Source: Georgenia satyanarayanai (GTDB lineage Bacteria; Actinomycetota; Actinomycetes; Actinomycetales; Actinomycetaceae). From it: 64,000 bases of DNA. Shown one piece after another: positions 46,253 through 54,634 of this stretch. Made by a program: the position numbers and the translations under genes. Within the stretch, counting starts at the first letter, position 1, and the number at the start of each line of letters is the position of its first letter. The stretch is taken from the NCBI RefSeq assembly GCF_009193135.1, contig NZ_VUKC01000010.1, positions 48,202 through 112,201 of the forward strand, given 5' to 3'. The notes beneath the pieces were generated by a model, which was not told the DNA's origin, did no database searches, and was given only the letters and a program-made list of their open reading frames with translations.

Positions 46253-46310
46253 GCTGCTGAAACGGAACTGCGCGCCTGATCTATCAGGCGCGCAGTTCCG
46301 TTTCAGCAGC
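46253..46310. terminator. perfect 28-bp inverted repeat between convergent genes
   Basis: GCTGCTGAAACGGAACTGCG... (46253-46280) is the exact reverse complement of 46283-46310, with only CT between. It lies between convergent ndh and the ABC-2 permease gene, so it serves both strands. There is no T-tract; the stem is far longer than usual terminators. Confidence 0.85.
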
Positions 46311-46348
46311 GAGGACCGCCGAGGTGGCCGGCCGGGCGGCCGCGGTGC

Positions 46349-47206
46349 TCAGGCGTCCCGGCGACGCAGGAGCACCGCCGCGGCCAGCAGGGCGACGACG
46401 ACGTAGATCATGAAGACGCCGTAGCCGACCCACGGGTCGAGCAGCTCCGGCAGGCCCGGCATCCCCGACATGGCCTCGCCGGGTCCGCCGGCGGTGATGA
46501 TCCGGTCCCCGGCCGTCGTCGGCAGGTAGGGGTAGATGTCGCGGAGCCAGTCCAGTCCGTTCATCGCGAGCTGCAGGACCGTCGGCAGGATGAGCAGGAC
46601 GCCGACGACGACGGCGATCGCTCCCGCCGAGTGGCGCACGAGCGTCCCGATCGCCAGGCCGAAGAGCCCGACGGCGGCGAGGTAGAGCCCGGTGCCCCAG
46701 AACATCCGCAGGGTGTCGGGGTCGCCGAGGTCCGCAGGGCCGCCGGCGTCGGCGAGCATGGGCATCGTGGCGACGTACGCGAGCGCGATCCCGACGACGC
46801 CGACGACGAAGGACACGACCGCGACGAGGACCGCCTTGGCGACGAGCACCGGGAGCCGGGTGGGCACCGCGGTGAGCGAGGAACGGATCATCCCGGTGGA
46901 GTACTCGCCGGTGACGACGAGGACGCCGAGGACGGCGATGACGAGCTGCGCCATCCCGTAGGCCGTCCCGAGCACGGTGAGCCCGTCCAGGCCGACCTCG
47001 TCGGGGGTGAAGCCCTCCGACGCCACGGCGCCGGCGGCGAAGGCCATGAGGACCGCGAGCATGAGCATCGCGAGCAGCGTCAGGGCGATGGTCCAGTAGG
47101 TCGAGCGCAGCGACCAGAGCTTGACCCACTCCGAGCGCAGGACGCGGCCCAGGCCCACCGGCCGGACGGGGACGGTGGGCGCGGCGGTGGACGTGGTGGC
47201 GCTCAT
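46349..47206 (-). CDS. ABC-2 type transporter permease
   Basis: This 285-residue protein has six hydrophobic helices, for example TYWTIALTLLAMLMLAVLMA, LVIAVLGVLVVTGEYSTGMI and VFMIYVVVALLAAAVLLRRR. The GEYSTGMIRSSLTAVPTRLP stretch is a typical ABC-2 coupling segment found in exporters related to lantibiotic or drug resistance. It overlaps the ATPase gene by 4 bp. The substrate is unknown. Confidence 0.87.
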   Translation of the reverse strand: MSATTSTAAPTVPVRPVGLGRVLRSEWVKLWSLRSTYWTIALTLLAMLMLAVLMAFAAGAVASEGFTPDEVGLDGLTVLGTAYGMAQLVIAVLGVLVVTGEYSTGMIRSSLTAVPTRLPVLVAKAVLVAVVSFVVGVVGIALAYVATMPMLADAGGPADLGDPDTLRMFWGTGLYLAAVGLFGLAIGTLVRHSAGAIAVVVGVLLILPTVLQLAMNGLDWLRDIYPYLPTTAGDRIITAGGPGEAMSGMPGLPELLDPWVGYGVFMIYVVVALLAAAVLLRRRDA

Positions 47207-48153
47207 CGCGCGGCTCCTTCGGTACGGGTGGAGGTGCCGTTGCCGTGCTGGGGCTCGGAGCGGTACTCGACCTCGTCCTGGGTGAGGGTCATGTACGCGT
47301 CCTCGAGGGAGGCACGGACCGGCGTGAGCTCGTGCAGGGGGATGCCGGACGCCGCGGCGAGGTCGCCGATCTCCTCGGCGGTGCGGCCGTTGACCTCCAC
47401 GAGGCCCGGCTCGACGGGCCGCAGGGAGGCGCCCGCGCGGGTGAGGAGGTCACCGAGCTCGCCCGCACGCGGCGAGCGGACCCGGACGGTGACACCCCGG
47501 GTGGCGTCGATGATCTCCTGCACCGGCCCGGCCGCGATGATGCGGCCGCGCCCGATGACGAGGAGCTGGTCGGCCGTCTGGGCCATCTCGCTCATGAGGT
47601 GGGAGGAGAGGAAGACCGTGCGGCCCTCGGCGGCGAGCTGACGCACCATCGTGCGCACCCACTTGACGCCCTCGGGGTCCAGGCCGTTGACGGGCTCGTC
47701 GAGGATGAGGGTCCGCGGGTCACCGAGCATGGCGGCGGCGATCCCCAGGCGCTGCCCCATGCCGAGGGAGAAGCCGCCGACCCGCTTGCGGGCGACCGCC
47801 TGCAGGCCGGTCATCTCGATGACCTCGTGCACGCGGGCCGTCGGGATGCCGTGCGTGGCGGCGAGGGCGCGCAGGTGCTGGTAGGCCGAACGGCCGGTGT
47901 GGACGGCCTTGGCGTCCAGGAGCACGCCGACCTCTCGCAGCGGGGTGCGGTGCTCGGCGTAGGGGCGACCGTTGACGGTCACCGTGCCCGACGTCGGGCG
48001 GTCGAGTCCGACGACCATGCGCATGGTCGTCGACTTCCCGGCGCCGTTGGGGCCGAGGAAGCCGGTGACGGTGCCCGGCCGCACGGTGAAGGTCACCCGG
48101 TCGACGGCGGTCTTGGCCCCGTACCGCTTGGTGAGCTCGTGGGCTTCGATCAT
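47203..48153 (-). CDS. ABC transporter ATP-binding protein
   Basis: This 316-residue ATPase has Walker A GFLGPNGAGKSTTMRMVVGL, signature GFSLGMGQRLGIAAAMLGD, Walker B TLILDEPVNGLDPEGV and H-loop VFLSSHLMSEMAQ. The SLGMGQRL form of the signature and the C-terminal extension (about residues 220-316) fit the CcmA/BcrA-like exporter ATPases. The start at 48153 is the first ATG with an AAGGAGG site on the minus strand. It works with the permease beside it. Confidence 0.91.
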   Translation of the reverse strand: MIEAHELTKRYGAKTAVDRVTFTVRPGTVTGFLGPNGAGKSTTMRMVVGLDRPTSGTVTVNGRPYAEHRTPLREVGVLLDAKAVHTGRSAYQHLRALAATHGIPTARVHEVIEMTGLQAVARKRVGGFSLGMGQRLGIAAAMLGDPRTLILDEPVNGLDPEGVKWVRTMVRQLAAEGRTVFLSSHLMSEMAQTADQLLVIGRGRIIAAGPVQEIIDATRGVTVRVRSPRAGELGDLLTRAGASLRPVEPGLVEVNGRTAEEIGDLAAASGIPLHELTPVRASLEDAYMTLTQDEVEYRSEPQHGNGTSTRTEGAAR

Positions 48154-48402
48154 GTGTGCCTCCTTGTCGGCTCCCACCGTAGAGGCCGGCAGGGGTCCGC
48201 CGCGACGACCCGAGGGCGGAAAGCGCGGCGCGGGGGTTCCCGCTCGCGGGGGAGAGCGGCCTCCGCCCCGCGCACGAGGCGGGAACACGGCGGGGCAGGG
48301 GCGCGTTGTGCAGGTGCGGGCCGTTCCACGGCACCCCCGTAGGATGGGCCGCGACAGACCATGGCGTCGGCCCCGGCCCGCGCTGCGACCAGGAGGCACT
48401 GA

Positions 48403-49281
48403 GTGAGCAATCCAGTCTTCGAGAACAGCCCGTACTTCGGCGAGCGCCGGCAGCAGCGGGCGACGACCCCGAACGGCTACCCCTCCCACCCTGGCTACGC
48501 GCCGCAGGCGGGAACCACCTACCAGCAGGCGCCGGCGGTGGACCAGGTGCAGCACCTCGAGCAGGCCTACCAGCAGCCGTCCGCCGGCCCGGCGCAGACC
48601 GGCCGGATGACCTACGACGACGTCATCATCAAGACGGGTGGCCTGCTCGCGCTCGTCGTGGCCATGGGCGCCCTCAACTGGTTCGTCCTCGGCGGCCACC
48701 CGCTGGCGACGTTCGGCGGCCTCGCCGTCGGCCTCGTCCTCGGTCTGGTCAACGCGTTCAAGCGGGAGCCCAGCCCGGCGCTCATCGTCGGCTACGCCGC
48801 CGCCGAGGGCCTGTTCCTCGGTGGCATCTCGATGGTCTTCGAGTCCCTCTACCCGGGCATCGTGCTCCAGGCGGTCCTCGCGACCGGCGCCACCTTCGTC
48901 GCGACCCTCCTGCTCTTCTCGAGCGGCGCGGTCCGCGTGACCCCGAAGCTCACCCGCTTCGTCCTCATCGCGCTGGTCGGCTACGCGCTGTTCTCCCTGG
49001 TCAACCTCGGCATCATGCTGTTCGGCTCCGGTGACGCCGCCTTCGGTCTGCGCACGAGCGTCGAGATCATGGGCATCCCGCTGGGCGTCATCGTCGGCGT
49101 CTTCGCCGTCGGCCTGGCCGCCATCTGCCTCATCATGGACTTCGACGCCATCAAGCGGGGCGTCGAGGGCGGGATCCCCTCGCGCTTCGCGTGGTCGGCC
49201 GCCTTCGGCCTCCTCGTCACGCTCGTGTGGCTCTACCTCGAGTTCCTCCGCCTGCTCGCGATCCTCCGCGGCGGCGACTGA
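48403..49281 (+). CDS. Bax inhibitor-1/YccA family membrane protein
   Basis: This 292-residue protein has an N-terminal Gln/Tyr/Pro-rich cytoplasmic stretch of about 65 residues (SNPVFENSPYFGERRQQRAT), then seven hydrophobic helices: ALVVAMGALNWFVLGG, LATFGGLAVGLVLGLVNAF, ALIVGYAAAEGLFLGG and so on. The last region AICLIMDFDAIKRGVEGGIP carries the Asp residues thought to gate ions in TMBIM proteins. The GTG at 48403 follows AGGAGG. Function in bacteria is poorly known; calcium leak has been shown for a relative. Confidence 0.92.
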   Translation: MSNPVFENSPYFGERRQQRATTPNGYPSHPGYAPQAGTTYQQAPAVDQVQHLEQAYQQPSAGPAQTGRMTYDDVIIKTGGLLALVVAMGALNWFVLGGHPLATFGGLAVGLVLGLVNAFKREPSPALIVGYAAAEGLFLGGISMVFESLYPGIVLQAVLATGATFVATLLLFSSGAVRVTPKLTRFVLIALVGYALFSLVNLGIMLFGSGDAAFGLRTSVEIMGIPLGVIVGVFAVGLAAICLIMDFDAIKRGVEGGIPSRFAWSAAFGLLVTLVWLYLEFLRLLAILRGGD

Positions 49282-49293
49282 GCACCTGCCACC

Positions 49294-49336
49294 CGCCGAG
49301 AGCCGGATTCCTCCCCGAGGGATCCGGCTCTCGGCG
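49294..49336 (+). terminator. 20-bp hairpin, GAGAGCCGG family
   Basis: CGCCGAGAGCCGGATTCCTC (49294-49313) pairs with GAGGGATCCGGCTCTCGGCG (49317-49336), with one T-G pair and loop CCC. It matches the 25568-25609 hairpin except in the loop. Confidence 0.8.
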
Positions 49337-49383
49337 TCTGTGCGAGGGGGTGGGGGCTGGCGAGCGGGTGCCGGGGGCGGGGC

Positions 49384-49389
49384 TAGGCT
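49384..49389 (+). promoter_or_regulatory. -10 box of the acetyl esterase gene (leaderless)
   Basis: TAGGCT is followed by 7 bp and the GTG start at 49397. Confidence 0.6.
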
Positions 49390-49396
49390 GCGGGTC

Positions 49397-50368
49397 GTGC
49401 CCCTCTTCGACATCGACGCCGCCGAGCTGCCCCACTACCGCCCGGAGGTCGCCGAGCCGGCCGACTTCGACGCCTTCTGGGCCCGGACCCTGGCCGAGAC
49501 CCGCGGCCACGACCTCGCCGTCGAGGTCACGCCCGTGGACGCCCACCTCACCGTGATCGAGGCCCACGACCTCACCTTCTCCGGCTTCGCGGGCCACCGC
49601 GTCAAGGGCTGGTACCTGCGGCCCGCCGGACGCGCCGACGAGGAGCTGCCCGCCGTCGTCGAGTACCTCGGCTACGGGGGCGGACGCGGCTTCGCCCACA
49701 CCCGCCTCACCTGGGCCGCCGCCGGCTACGCGTACGTCGTCATGGACACCCGTGGGCAGGGCACCGCGCCGACGAACGGCTTCGGTGCCACCCCCGACCC
49801 GGTGGGCGCCGGCGTCGCCGCGCCCGGCACGCTCACCCGCGGCATCGAGGACCCCCACGACCACTACTACCGGCGCGTCTACACCGACGGCGTGCGCGCC
49901 GTCGAGGCAGTGCGCGAGCTGCCCGGCGTCGACCCCGCCCGGGTGGCCGTCACCGGGGTGAGCCAGGGCGGGGCGATCACCACCGCCGTCGCCGGCCTCA
50001 TCGACGTCGCCGCCGCGATGCCCGACGTGCCGTGGCTGTCCCACATCCGCCGCGGCGTCGAGACCGCACCCGCCGGTCCCTTCGCCGAGGTGCGCACCTA
50101 CCTGTCGGCGCACCGGGACCGGGTGGAGGACGCCTTCGGCACGCTGTCCTACGTCGACGGCGCCAACTTCGCCACGCGGGCCCAGGCCCCCGCTCTCTTC
50201 TCCGTCGCCCTCATGGACCCGGTCTGCCCGCCGTCCACGGTCTATGCCGCGGCGAACCGGTGGGGAGGGGACGTCGACATCGAGGTCTACCCGTTCAACG
50301 AGCACGAGGGCGGCACCGAGTTCCAGCGCGAGCGTCAGCTCGGCTGGCTCGCCGAGCGTCTCGGCTGA
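49397..50368 (+). CDS. acetylxylan esterase / cephalosporin-C deacetylase (AXE1 family)
   Basis: This 323-residue cytoplasmic alpha/beta hydrolase removes acetyl groups from short acetylated sugars. It starts VPLFDIDAAELPHYRPEVAE, a typical CE7 N-terminus, and contains the diagnostic RGQ motif in VVMDTRGQGTAPTNG. The nucleophile is in VAVTGVSQGGAITTAV (GxSxGG), the acid Asp in VALMDPVCPPSTVYAA, and the His in NEHEGG. All CE7 signatures are present. A leaderless GTG start fits a TAGGCT box. It is monocistronic. Confidence 0.93.
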   Translation: MPLFDIDAAELPHYRPEVAEPADFDAFWARTLAETRGHDLAVEVTPVDAHLTVIEAHDLTFSGFAGHRVKGWYLRPAGRADEELPAVVEYLGYGGGRGFAHTRLTWAAAGYAYVVMDTRGQGTAPTNGFGATPDPVGAGVAAPGTLTRGIEDPHDHYYRRVYTDGVRAVEAVRELPGVDPARVAVTGVSQGGAITTAVAGLIDVAAAMPDVPWLSHIRRGVETAPAGPFAEVRTYLSAHRDRVEDAFGTLSYVDGANFATRAQAPALFSVALMDPVCPPSTVYAAANRWGGDVDIEVYPFNEHEGGTEFQRERQLGWLAERLG

Positions 50369-50373
50369 GGACG

Positions 50374-50410
50374 GCGAGAGCCGGGCACCTGTGCGGTGCC
50401 CGGCTCTCGC
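50374..50410. terminator. 16-bp hairpin between convergent genes (GAGAGCCGG family)
   Basis: GCGAGAGCCGGGCACC (50374-50389) pairs perfectly with GGTGCCCGGCTCTCGC (50395-50410), loop TGTGC. It lies between the esterase gene and the convergent RND gene. Confidence 0.8.
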
Positions 50411-50415
50411 GGGGG

Positions 50416-53400
50416 TCAGGCGCCCACGGGCGCCACGAGGTCCGGCTGCTTCTCGGCCCGCCTCGCCCGCTGCTTCTCCAGGCGCCGCTCGACGAGCAGG
50501 TAGAGCACCGGGACGAGCAGGAGCGTGAGCGCCGTCGAGGTGATGAGGCCGCCGATGACGACGAGCGCGAGCGGCTGGGAGACGAAGGCGCTCCCGCCGG
50601 TGATGCCGATCGCCATGGGGACGAGCGCGGCGATCGTCGCCGCCGCCGTCATGAGGATCGGCGCGAGACGGTGACGACCACCCTCGACGATCCCCTCCAC
50701 GAGCCCCATGCCCTGCTTGCGGTACTGGTTGGTGAGGTCGATGAGGACGATCGCGTTCGTGACGACCACACCGACGAGCATGAGCGCCCCGATGAGGCCC
50801 GGCACGTCGAGCTGGCTGCCGGTGACGACGAGCATCCCGACGGCGCCGGTGGCCGCGAAGGGCACCGACACGAGGAGGATGAGCGGCTGCACGAGGGAGT
50901 TGAAGGTCGCGACCATCACGAGGTAGACGATGGCGATCGACAGCGCCAGGGCGAGCCCGAGGTTGGCGAAGGCCTCCTCCTGCTCGGCGCTCACTCCGGC
51001 GACCTCGGCGACCACGCCGTCGGGCAGGTCGAGGGAGTCGACGGCGGACCGCAGCTCGCTCGTCACGCTCCCGAGGTCGGAGGCGGTGGACGTCGCGGTG
51101 ATCGTCGCGCTGCGCAGCCCGTCGGCGCGGGTGATGGAGACCGGCTGCTCGACCTCGCGGACCTCGGCCACCTCCGAGAGCGGCACCGGGCCGAGCGGCG
51201 TGGTGAGCGGCAGGGTCTGGAGCTCCTCGCGGGTGCTCGGCGTCTCCCCGACATCCATGACGACGTCGCTGCGCCCGTACTCGGTGTTGATCGACGCGAC
51301 CGTGGTGCCCTGGAGGGCGGTCGACACCGTCTGCCCGACCTGGGCCTCGCTGAGCCCGAGCGCGGCGGCGGCCTCGCGGTCCACCTCGACGAGCAGCGTG
51401 GGCAGCTCGGCGGCGAGGTTGGAGGCGACGTCGGCCGTCCCGTCGATGTCCTGGACCGCGGCGAGCACGTCGGCGGCGGCGGACTCCACGTCCTCGCCGT
51501 CGGCGCCGCTGACGACGACCTCGAGGCTGCCGGAGAAGCCGGCCATGCCGGTGGCGACGGTGAGCTGACCGGCGGTGTCGAGCTCGGCGAGGCGGGAGCG
51601 CAGCTCCTCCTCGGCGGCCACGGCGTCGGCGTCGAGGTCGAGGGTGATCGAGAAGGTCGTCTCCCCGCCCGAGCCGAAGAAGGCCATGGCCGAGTCACCG
51701 GACCCGCCCGTCACCTGGTAGGTGTCGACGCCGTCGAGCCCGGTGACGACGGCCTCGACGTCCTGCGCGGCCGCGTCGGCGGCCTCGAGCGAGGTGCCCG
51801 GCGGGAGCGCCTGGGTGACCGACAGCGTGTTCTGGCCGGTGTCGCCGATGAACTGCGTCTCCAGCTGCGTGGCCAGGCCCACCGTGCCGCCGAGGACGGC
51901 GACGGCGAGGAGCACCGCGGCCCACGGCCGGGCGAGCGCGCTGCGCAGGGTGCGGACGTAGGTCCGCTGGAGGGCGCCGGAGCGCTCCTTGGCCTCGGCG
52001 GCCGCGCGGACGGCGGCGGCGTCCTCCCCGGGCCTGGGCCCGCGGACGAACCAGTACGCGAGCACCGGCACGATCGTCAGCGCGACGAAGAGCGAGGCGA
52101 GGAGCGCGAGCGCGGCGGTGAAGGCGAAGGGCCGGAAGAGCTCACCGACCATGCCCCCCACGAGACCGATCGGCACGAAGACCGCCGCGGTCGCGATGGT
52201 CGCGGACGTGATGGCCCCGGCCACCTCGCGCACCGCGTCGAGGATCGCGGTCCGGCGGTCCTTGCCGTAGGACAGGTGCCGGTTGATGTTCTCGATGACG
52301 ACGATGGAGTCGTCGACGACGCGCCCGACCGACACCGTGAGGGCGGCGAGCGTGAAGAGGTTGAGGGTGTAGCCCACCGTCCGCAGGCCGATGAGGGCGA
52401 CGATGAGGGACAGCGGGATGGACAGCGCGGTCACGCCGGTGGGGCGCCACTTGCGCAGGAAGAGCAGGATGACGACGACGGCGAAGACCAGACCGAGCAG
52501 GCCCTCCGTCGCGAGGTCCTTGATCGAGTCCTGGATGAAGGGCGCCTGGTCGAAGACGACGGTGATCTCGGCGCCGTCGCCCAGGGCCGTCTCGAACTCG
52601 GGGAGGAGGTCCTGGACCTCCTGGGAGACGTCGACCGTGTTCCCGTCGGGCGTCTTGGTGACCGCCAGGCCGAAGCTCGGATTGCCGTCGGTGCGGTTGA
52701 AGGAGGTCGCCTCGGCCCGCTCGTCGCTGACCTCGGCCACGTCGCCGACGGCGACCGGTCCGGCCTCGGTCGCGACGGGCAGCGCGGCGACGTCCTGGGC
52801 GGAGGTGAGCCGGGTGCCGGTCTCCACCGACAGCGTCCGGTCCTCCTCGGTGATCGTGCCGCCCGGCACGACGGCGCCGTTGGCGCGCAGCGTGTCGGCG
52901 ATCGCGGTGGGGTCCACACCCGCCTCGGCGAGGGCGGCGAGGTCGACGTCGATGCGGACAAGGCGGTCCTGGACGCCGCTGAGCTGGACGTCCCGCACGC
53001 CCTCGAGCCGCTCGAGCTCGGGCACGACGACGGTGCGGAGCACCTCGGCGGCCTGCTCCTGGTCCCCGCTCGTCGCGGCCGCGAGCTGGATGACCGGCAG
53101 GTCGTCGATGCCGCCGCTGATGACCTGGGTGTCGGCGGACTCGGGCAGCACGGGATCCAGCCGCGTGATCGCCGCCTGCAGCTCCTGCTGGGCGTTGGTG
53201 ACGTCCGTGCCGTAGGCGAGCTCGAGGAGGACGACGGAGGAGCCGGAGCTCGACGTCGACGTCGTGCCCTCCAGGCCAGCGACGACGCCTGCGGCCTGCT
53301 CGACGACGTCGCTCACCTGCTGCTCGACGACCTCGGGCGAGGCGCCCGGGTAGGTGGTGACCGCACCGACGATCGGCAGGTCGAGCGGCGGGATGAGCTC

Positions 53401-53505
53401 CTGCTTGAGCGTCGTCGTCGCCCACAGGCCACCGAGGACGGCGAGGACCGTGGCGAGGGCGACGAGGGCGCGGTTGGCGAGGCTGAACCGGGCGAGTGAC
53501 GACAC
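50416..53505 (-). CDS. RND-family efflux transporter (AcrB/HAE1-type)
   Basis: This 1029-residue, 12-helix proton-driven exporter has N-terminal SLANRALVALATVLAVLGGL and ELIPPLDLPIVGAVTTYPGA (AcrB-like substrate-porter start). A first multi-helix block includes LLGLVFAVVVILLFLRKWRP and the relay motif VSVGRVVDDSIVVIENINRH (the Asp-Asp pair). A duplicated periplasmic domain and a second block (LALALSIAIVYLVMVATFNS, VGVVVTNAIVLIDL) follow. The start is GTG at 53505. The divergent MarR gene and its operator suggest drug-responsive control. No membrane-fusion partner is adjacent, which is usual for Gram-positive RND pumps. Confidence 0.93.
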   Translation of the reverse strand: MSSLARFSLANRALVALATVLAVLGGLWATTTLKQELIPPLDLPIVGAVTTYPGASPEVVEQQVSDVVEQAAGVVAGLEGTTSTSSSGSSVVLLELAYGTDVTNAQQELQAAITRLDPVLPESADTQVISGGIDDLPVIQLAAATSGDQEQAAEVLRTVVVPELERLEGVRDVQLSGVQDRLVRIDVDLAALAEAGVDPTAIADTLRANGAVVPGGTITEEDRTLSVETGTRLTSAQDVAALPVATEAGPVAVGDVAEVSDERAEATSFNRTDGNPSFGLAVTKTPDGNTVDVSQEVQDLLPEFETALGDGAEITVVFDQAPFIQDSIKDLATEGLLGLVFAVVVILLFLRKWRPTGVTALSIPLSLIVALIGLRTVGYTLNLFTLAALTVSVGRVVDDSIVVIENINRHLSYGKDRRTAILDAVREVAGAITSATIATAAVFVPIGLVGGMVGELFRPFAFTAALALLASLFVALTIVPVLAYWFVRGPRPGEDAAAVRAAAEAKERSGALQRTYVRTLRSALARPWAAVLLAVAVLGGTVGLATQLETQFIGDTGQNTLSVTQALPPGTSLEAADAAAQDVEAVVTGLDGVDTYQVTGGSGDSAMAFFGSGGETTFSITLDLDADAVAAEEELRSRLAELDTAGQLTVATGMAGFSGSLEVVVSGADGEDVESAAADVLAAVQDIDGTADVASNLAAELPTLLVEVDREAAAALGLSEAQVGQTVSTALQGTTVASINTEYGRSDVVMDVGETPSTREELQTLPLTTPLGPVPLSEVAEVREVEQPVSITRADGLRSATITATSTASDLGSVTSELRSAVDSLDLPDGVVAEVAGVSAEQEEAFANLGLALALSIAIVYLVMVATFNSLVQPLILLVSVPFAATGAVGMLVVTGSQLDVPGLIGALMLVGVVVTNAIVLIDLTNQYRKQGMGLVEGIVEGGRHRLAPILMTAAATIAALVPMAIGITGGSAFVSQPLALVVIGGLITSTALTLLLVPVLYLLVERRLEKQRARRAEKQPDLVAPVGA

Positions 53506-53551
53506 GGGGTCTCCGTCTGACGGCGTGGAGTAGAGTGACGGGCAGGCGAGA

Positions 53552-53576
53552 TACTTAGGCAAACCCGAAGTAAGGT
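53552..53576 (+). promoter_or_regulatory. MarR operator palindrome and leaderless -10 of the MarR gene
   Basis: TACTTAGG (53552-53559), a 5-bp spacer, CCGAAGTA (53565-53572): inverted repeat with 7 of 8 positions matching. TAAGGT (53571-53576) overlaps its end and sits 7 bp before the GTG at 53584. Binding here would block both the MarR and the RND promoters. Confidence 0.6.
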
Positions 53577-53583
53577 AACACGC

Positions 53584-54096
53584 GTGAGCGAGCACCGCCC
53601 GAGCGAGCACGACCGCCTCATCGACGAGGTGAGGACGGTCGGGGAGATGGTCGCGAAGTTCTTCGTGCACGAGCAGCTCGGCCCGATCCTCGGCTCGACG
53701 CTGACGATGCAGCAGCTCAAGCTCGTGGCCCTGCTCGCCACGCACGGGCCCCTCGGGGGGCACGACCTGGCCCGCCACCTCGACGTCTCGATGCCGACGG
53801 TCTCCGGCCTCGTCGACCGGCTCGTCGAGCGGGGCATGGTCGAGCGCCGGGCGGACCCGCGCGACCGACGGGTGCGGCTGACCGCGCTGAGCCCGGCGGG
53901 CGAGGCCTTCATCGCCGAGCACGACGCCGCCGGGTGGCGGGTGGGGATGGAGATCCTCCAGACCATGGACCCGGAGGACCTGCGTGCCCTCGCCCGTGGC
54001 CTGTCAGCCATGTGGGCGGCGGTGGAGGCGAAGGTGGCCCGCGATGGCGGGTGCCTGCCGGACGGCTGCGCGGCCGGGCCGCCGCTCGCCCCGTAG
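53584..54096 (+). CDS. MarR-family transcriptional regulator, divergent from the RND pump
   Basis: This 170-residue repressor has a winged-helix core LTMQQLKLVALLATHGPLGG, then HDLARHLDVSMPTVSGLVDR, and the wing MVERRADPRDRRVRLTALSP (the DxRxxR motif). Dimer helices lie at both ends. Divergent orientation and a shared palindrome make it the probable local repressor of the transporter and of itself. The GTG start is given by the TAAGGT box with 7-bp spacing. The ligand is unknown. Confidence 0.92.
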   Translation: MSEHRPSEHDRLIDEVRTVGEMVAKFFVHEQLGPILGSTLTMQQLKLVALLATHGPLGGHDLARHLDVSMPTVSGLVDRLVERGMVERRADPRDRRVRLTALSPAGEAFIAEHDAAGWRVGMEILQTMDPEDLRALARGLSAMWAAVEAKVARDGGCLPDGCAAGPPLAP

Positions 54097-54099
54097 GCT
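54094..54099 (+). promoter_or_regulatory. -10 box of the FKBP gene (leaderless)
   Basis: TAGGCT is followed by 6 bp and the ATG at 54106. Confidence 0.6.
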
Positions 54100-54105
54100 G
54101 GTGCG

Positions 54106-54510
54106 ATGAGCGCAAACCTCCCCATCGCGTCCGGCTCCTTCGGCGACGACCCCACTCTCAGCTTCCCGGGCACCCCGGCACCCGACGGCCTGCAGGTCGC
54201 GGTCCTCGAGGCCGGTGACGGCACCGCCGTCGAGGCGGGCGACACCATCGTCGTCAACTACCACGGCCAGGTCTGGGACGGCAAGGTCTTCGACAGCTCC
54301 TTCTCCCGCGGCTCGACCATCTCCTTCCCCATCGGGATGGGCATGGTCATCGGCGGCTGGGACGACGGCCTCGTCGGCAAGGCGATCGGCTCGCGCGTCC
54401 TGCTGTCGATCCCGCCGGAGCACGGCTACGGCTCGCGCGGCGTCCCGCAGGCGGGCATCGGCGGTGAGGACACCCTCGTGTTCGTCGTCGACATCGTCGG
54501 CGTGGAGTAG
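54106..54510 (+). CDS. FKBP-type peptidyl-prolyl cis-trans isomerase
   Basis: This 134-residue single-domain, cytoplasmic isomerase has core motifs GDTIVVNYHGQVWDGKVFDS, ISFPIGMGMVIGGWDDGLVG and GSRVLLSIPPEHGYGSRGVP, ending GIGGEDTLVFVVDIVGVE. The aromatic pocket residues (Tyr, Phe, Trp in GGWDDGL, Tyr in HGYG) are in place, so it should bind FK506-like ligands and be active. It is monocistronic with a leaderless start and is followed by a long inverted repeat. Confidence 0.94.
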   Translation: MSANLPIASGSFGDDPTLSFPGTPAPDGLQVAVLEAGDGTAVEAGDTIVVNYHGQVWDGKVFDSSFSRGSTISFPIGMGMVIGGWDDGLVGKAIGSRVLLSIPPEHGYGSRGVPQAGIGGEDTLVFVVDIVGVE

Positions 54511-54530
54511 CCGCCCGGCTCGTTCCCGCG

Positions 54531-54599
54531 ACTGTGCGCCCGCTGGGTGCACCGTGCGCCCGGTAGACCGGGAGCACGGTGCCCCAGCGGGCGCACAGT
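54531..54599. terminator. 26-bp inverted repeat with one bulge, between convergent genes
   Basis: ACTGTGCGCCCGCTGGG (54531-54547), a bulged T, then GCACCGTGC (54549-54557), pairs with GCACGGTGC (54574-54582) and CCCAGCGGGCGCACAGT (54583-54599). It is shared by the FKBP and msrA genes. Confidence 0.8.
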
Positions 54600-54634
54600 G
54601 CGTTGGGGCCGGGCCGGGCGCCCGGGCGCCCGGA

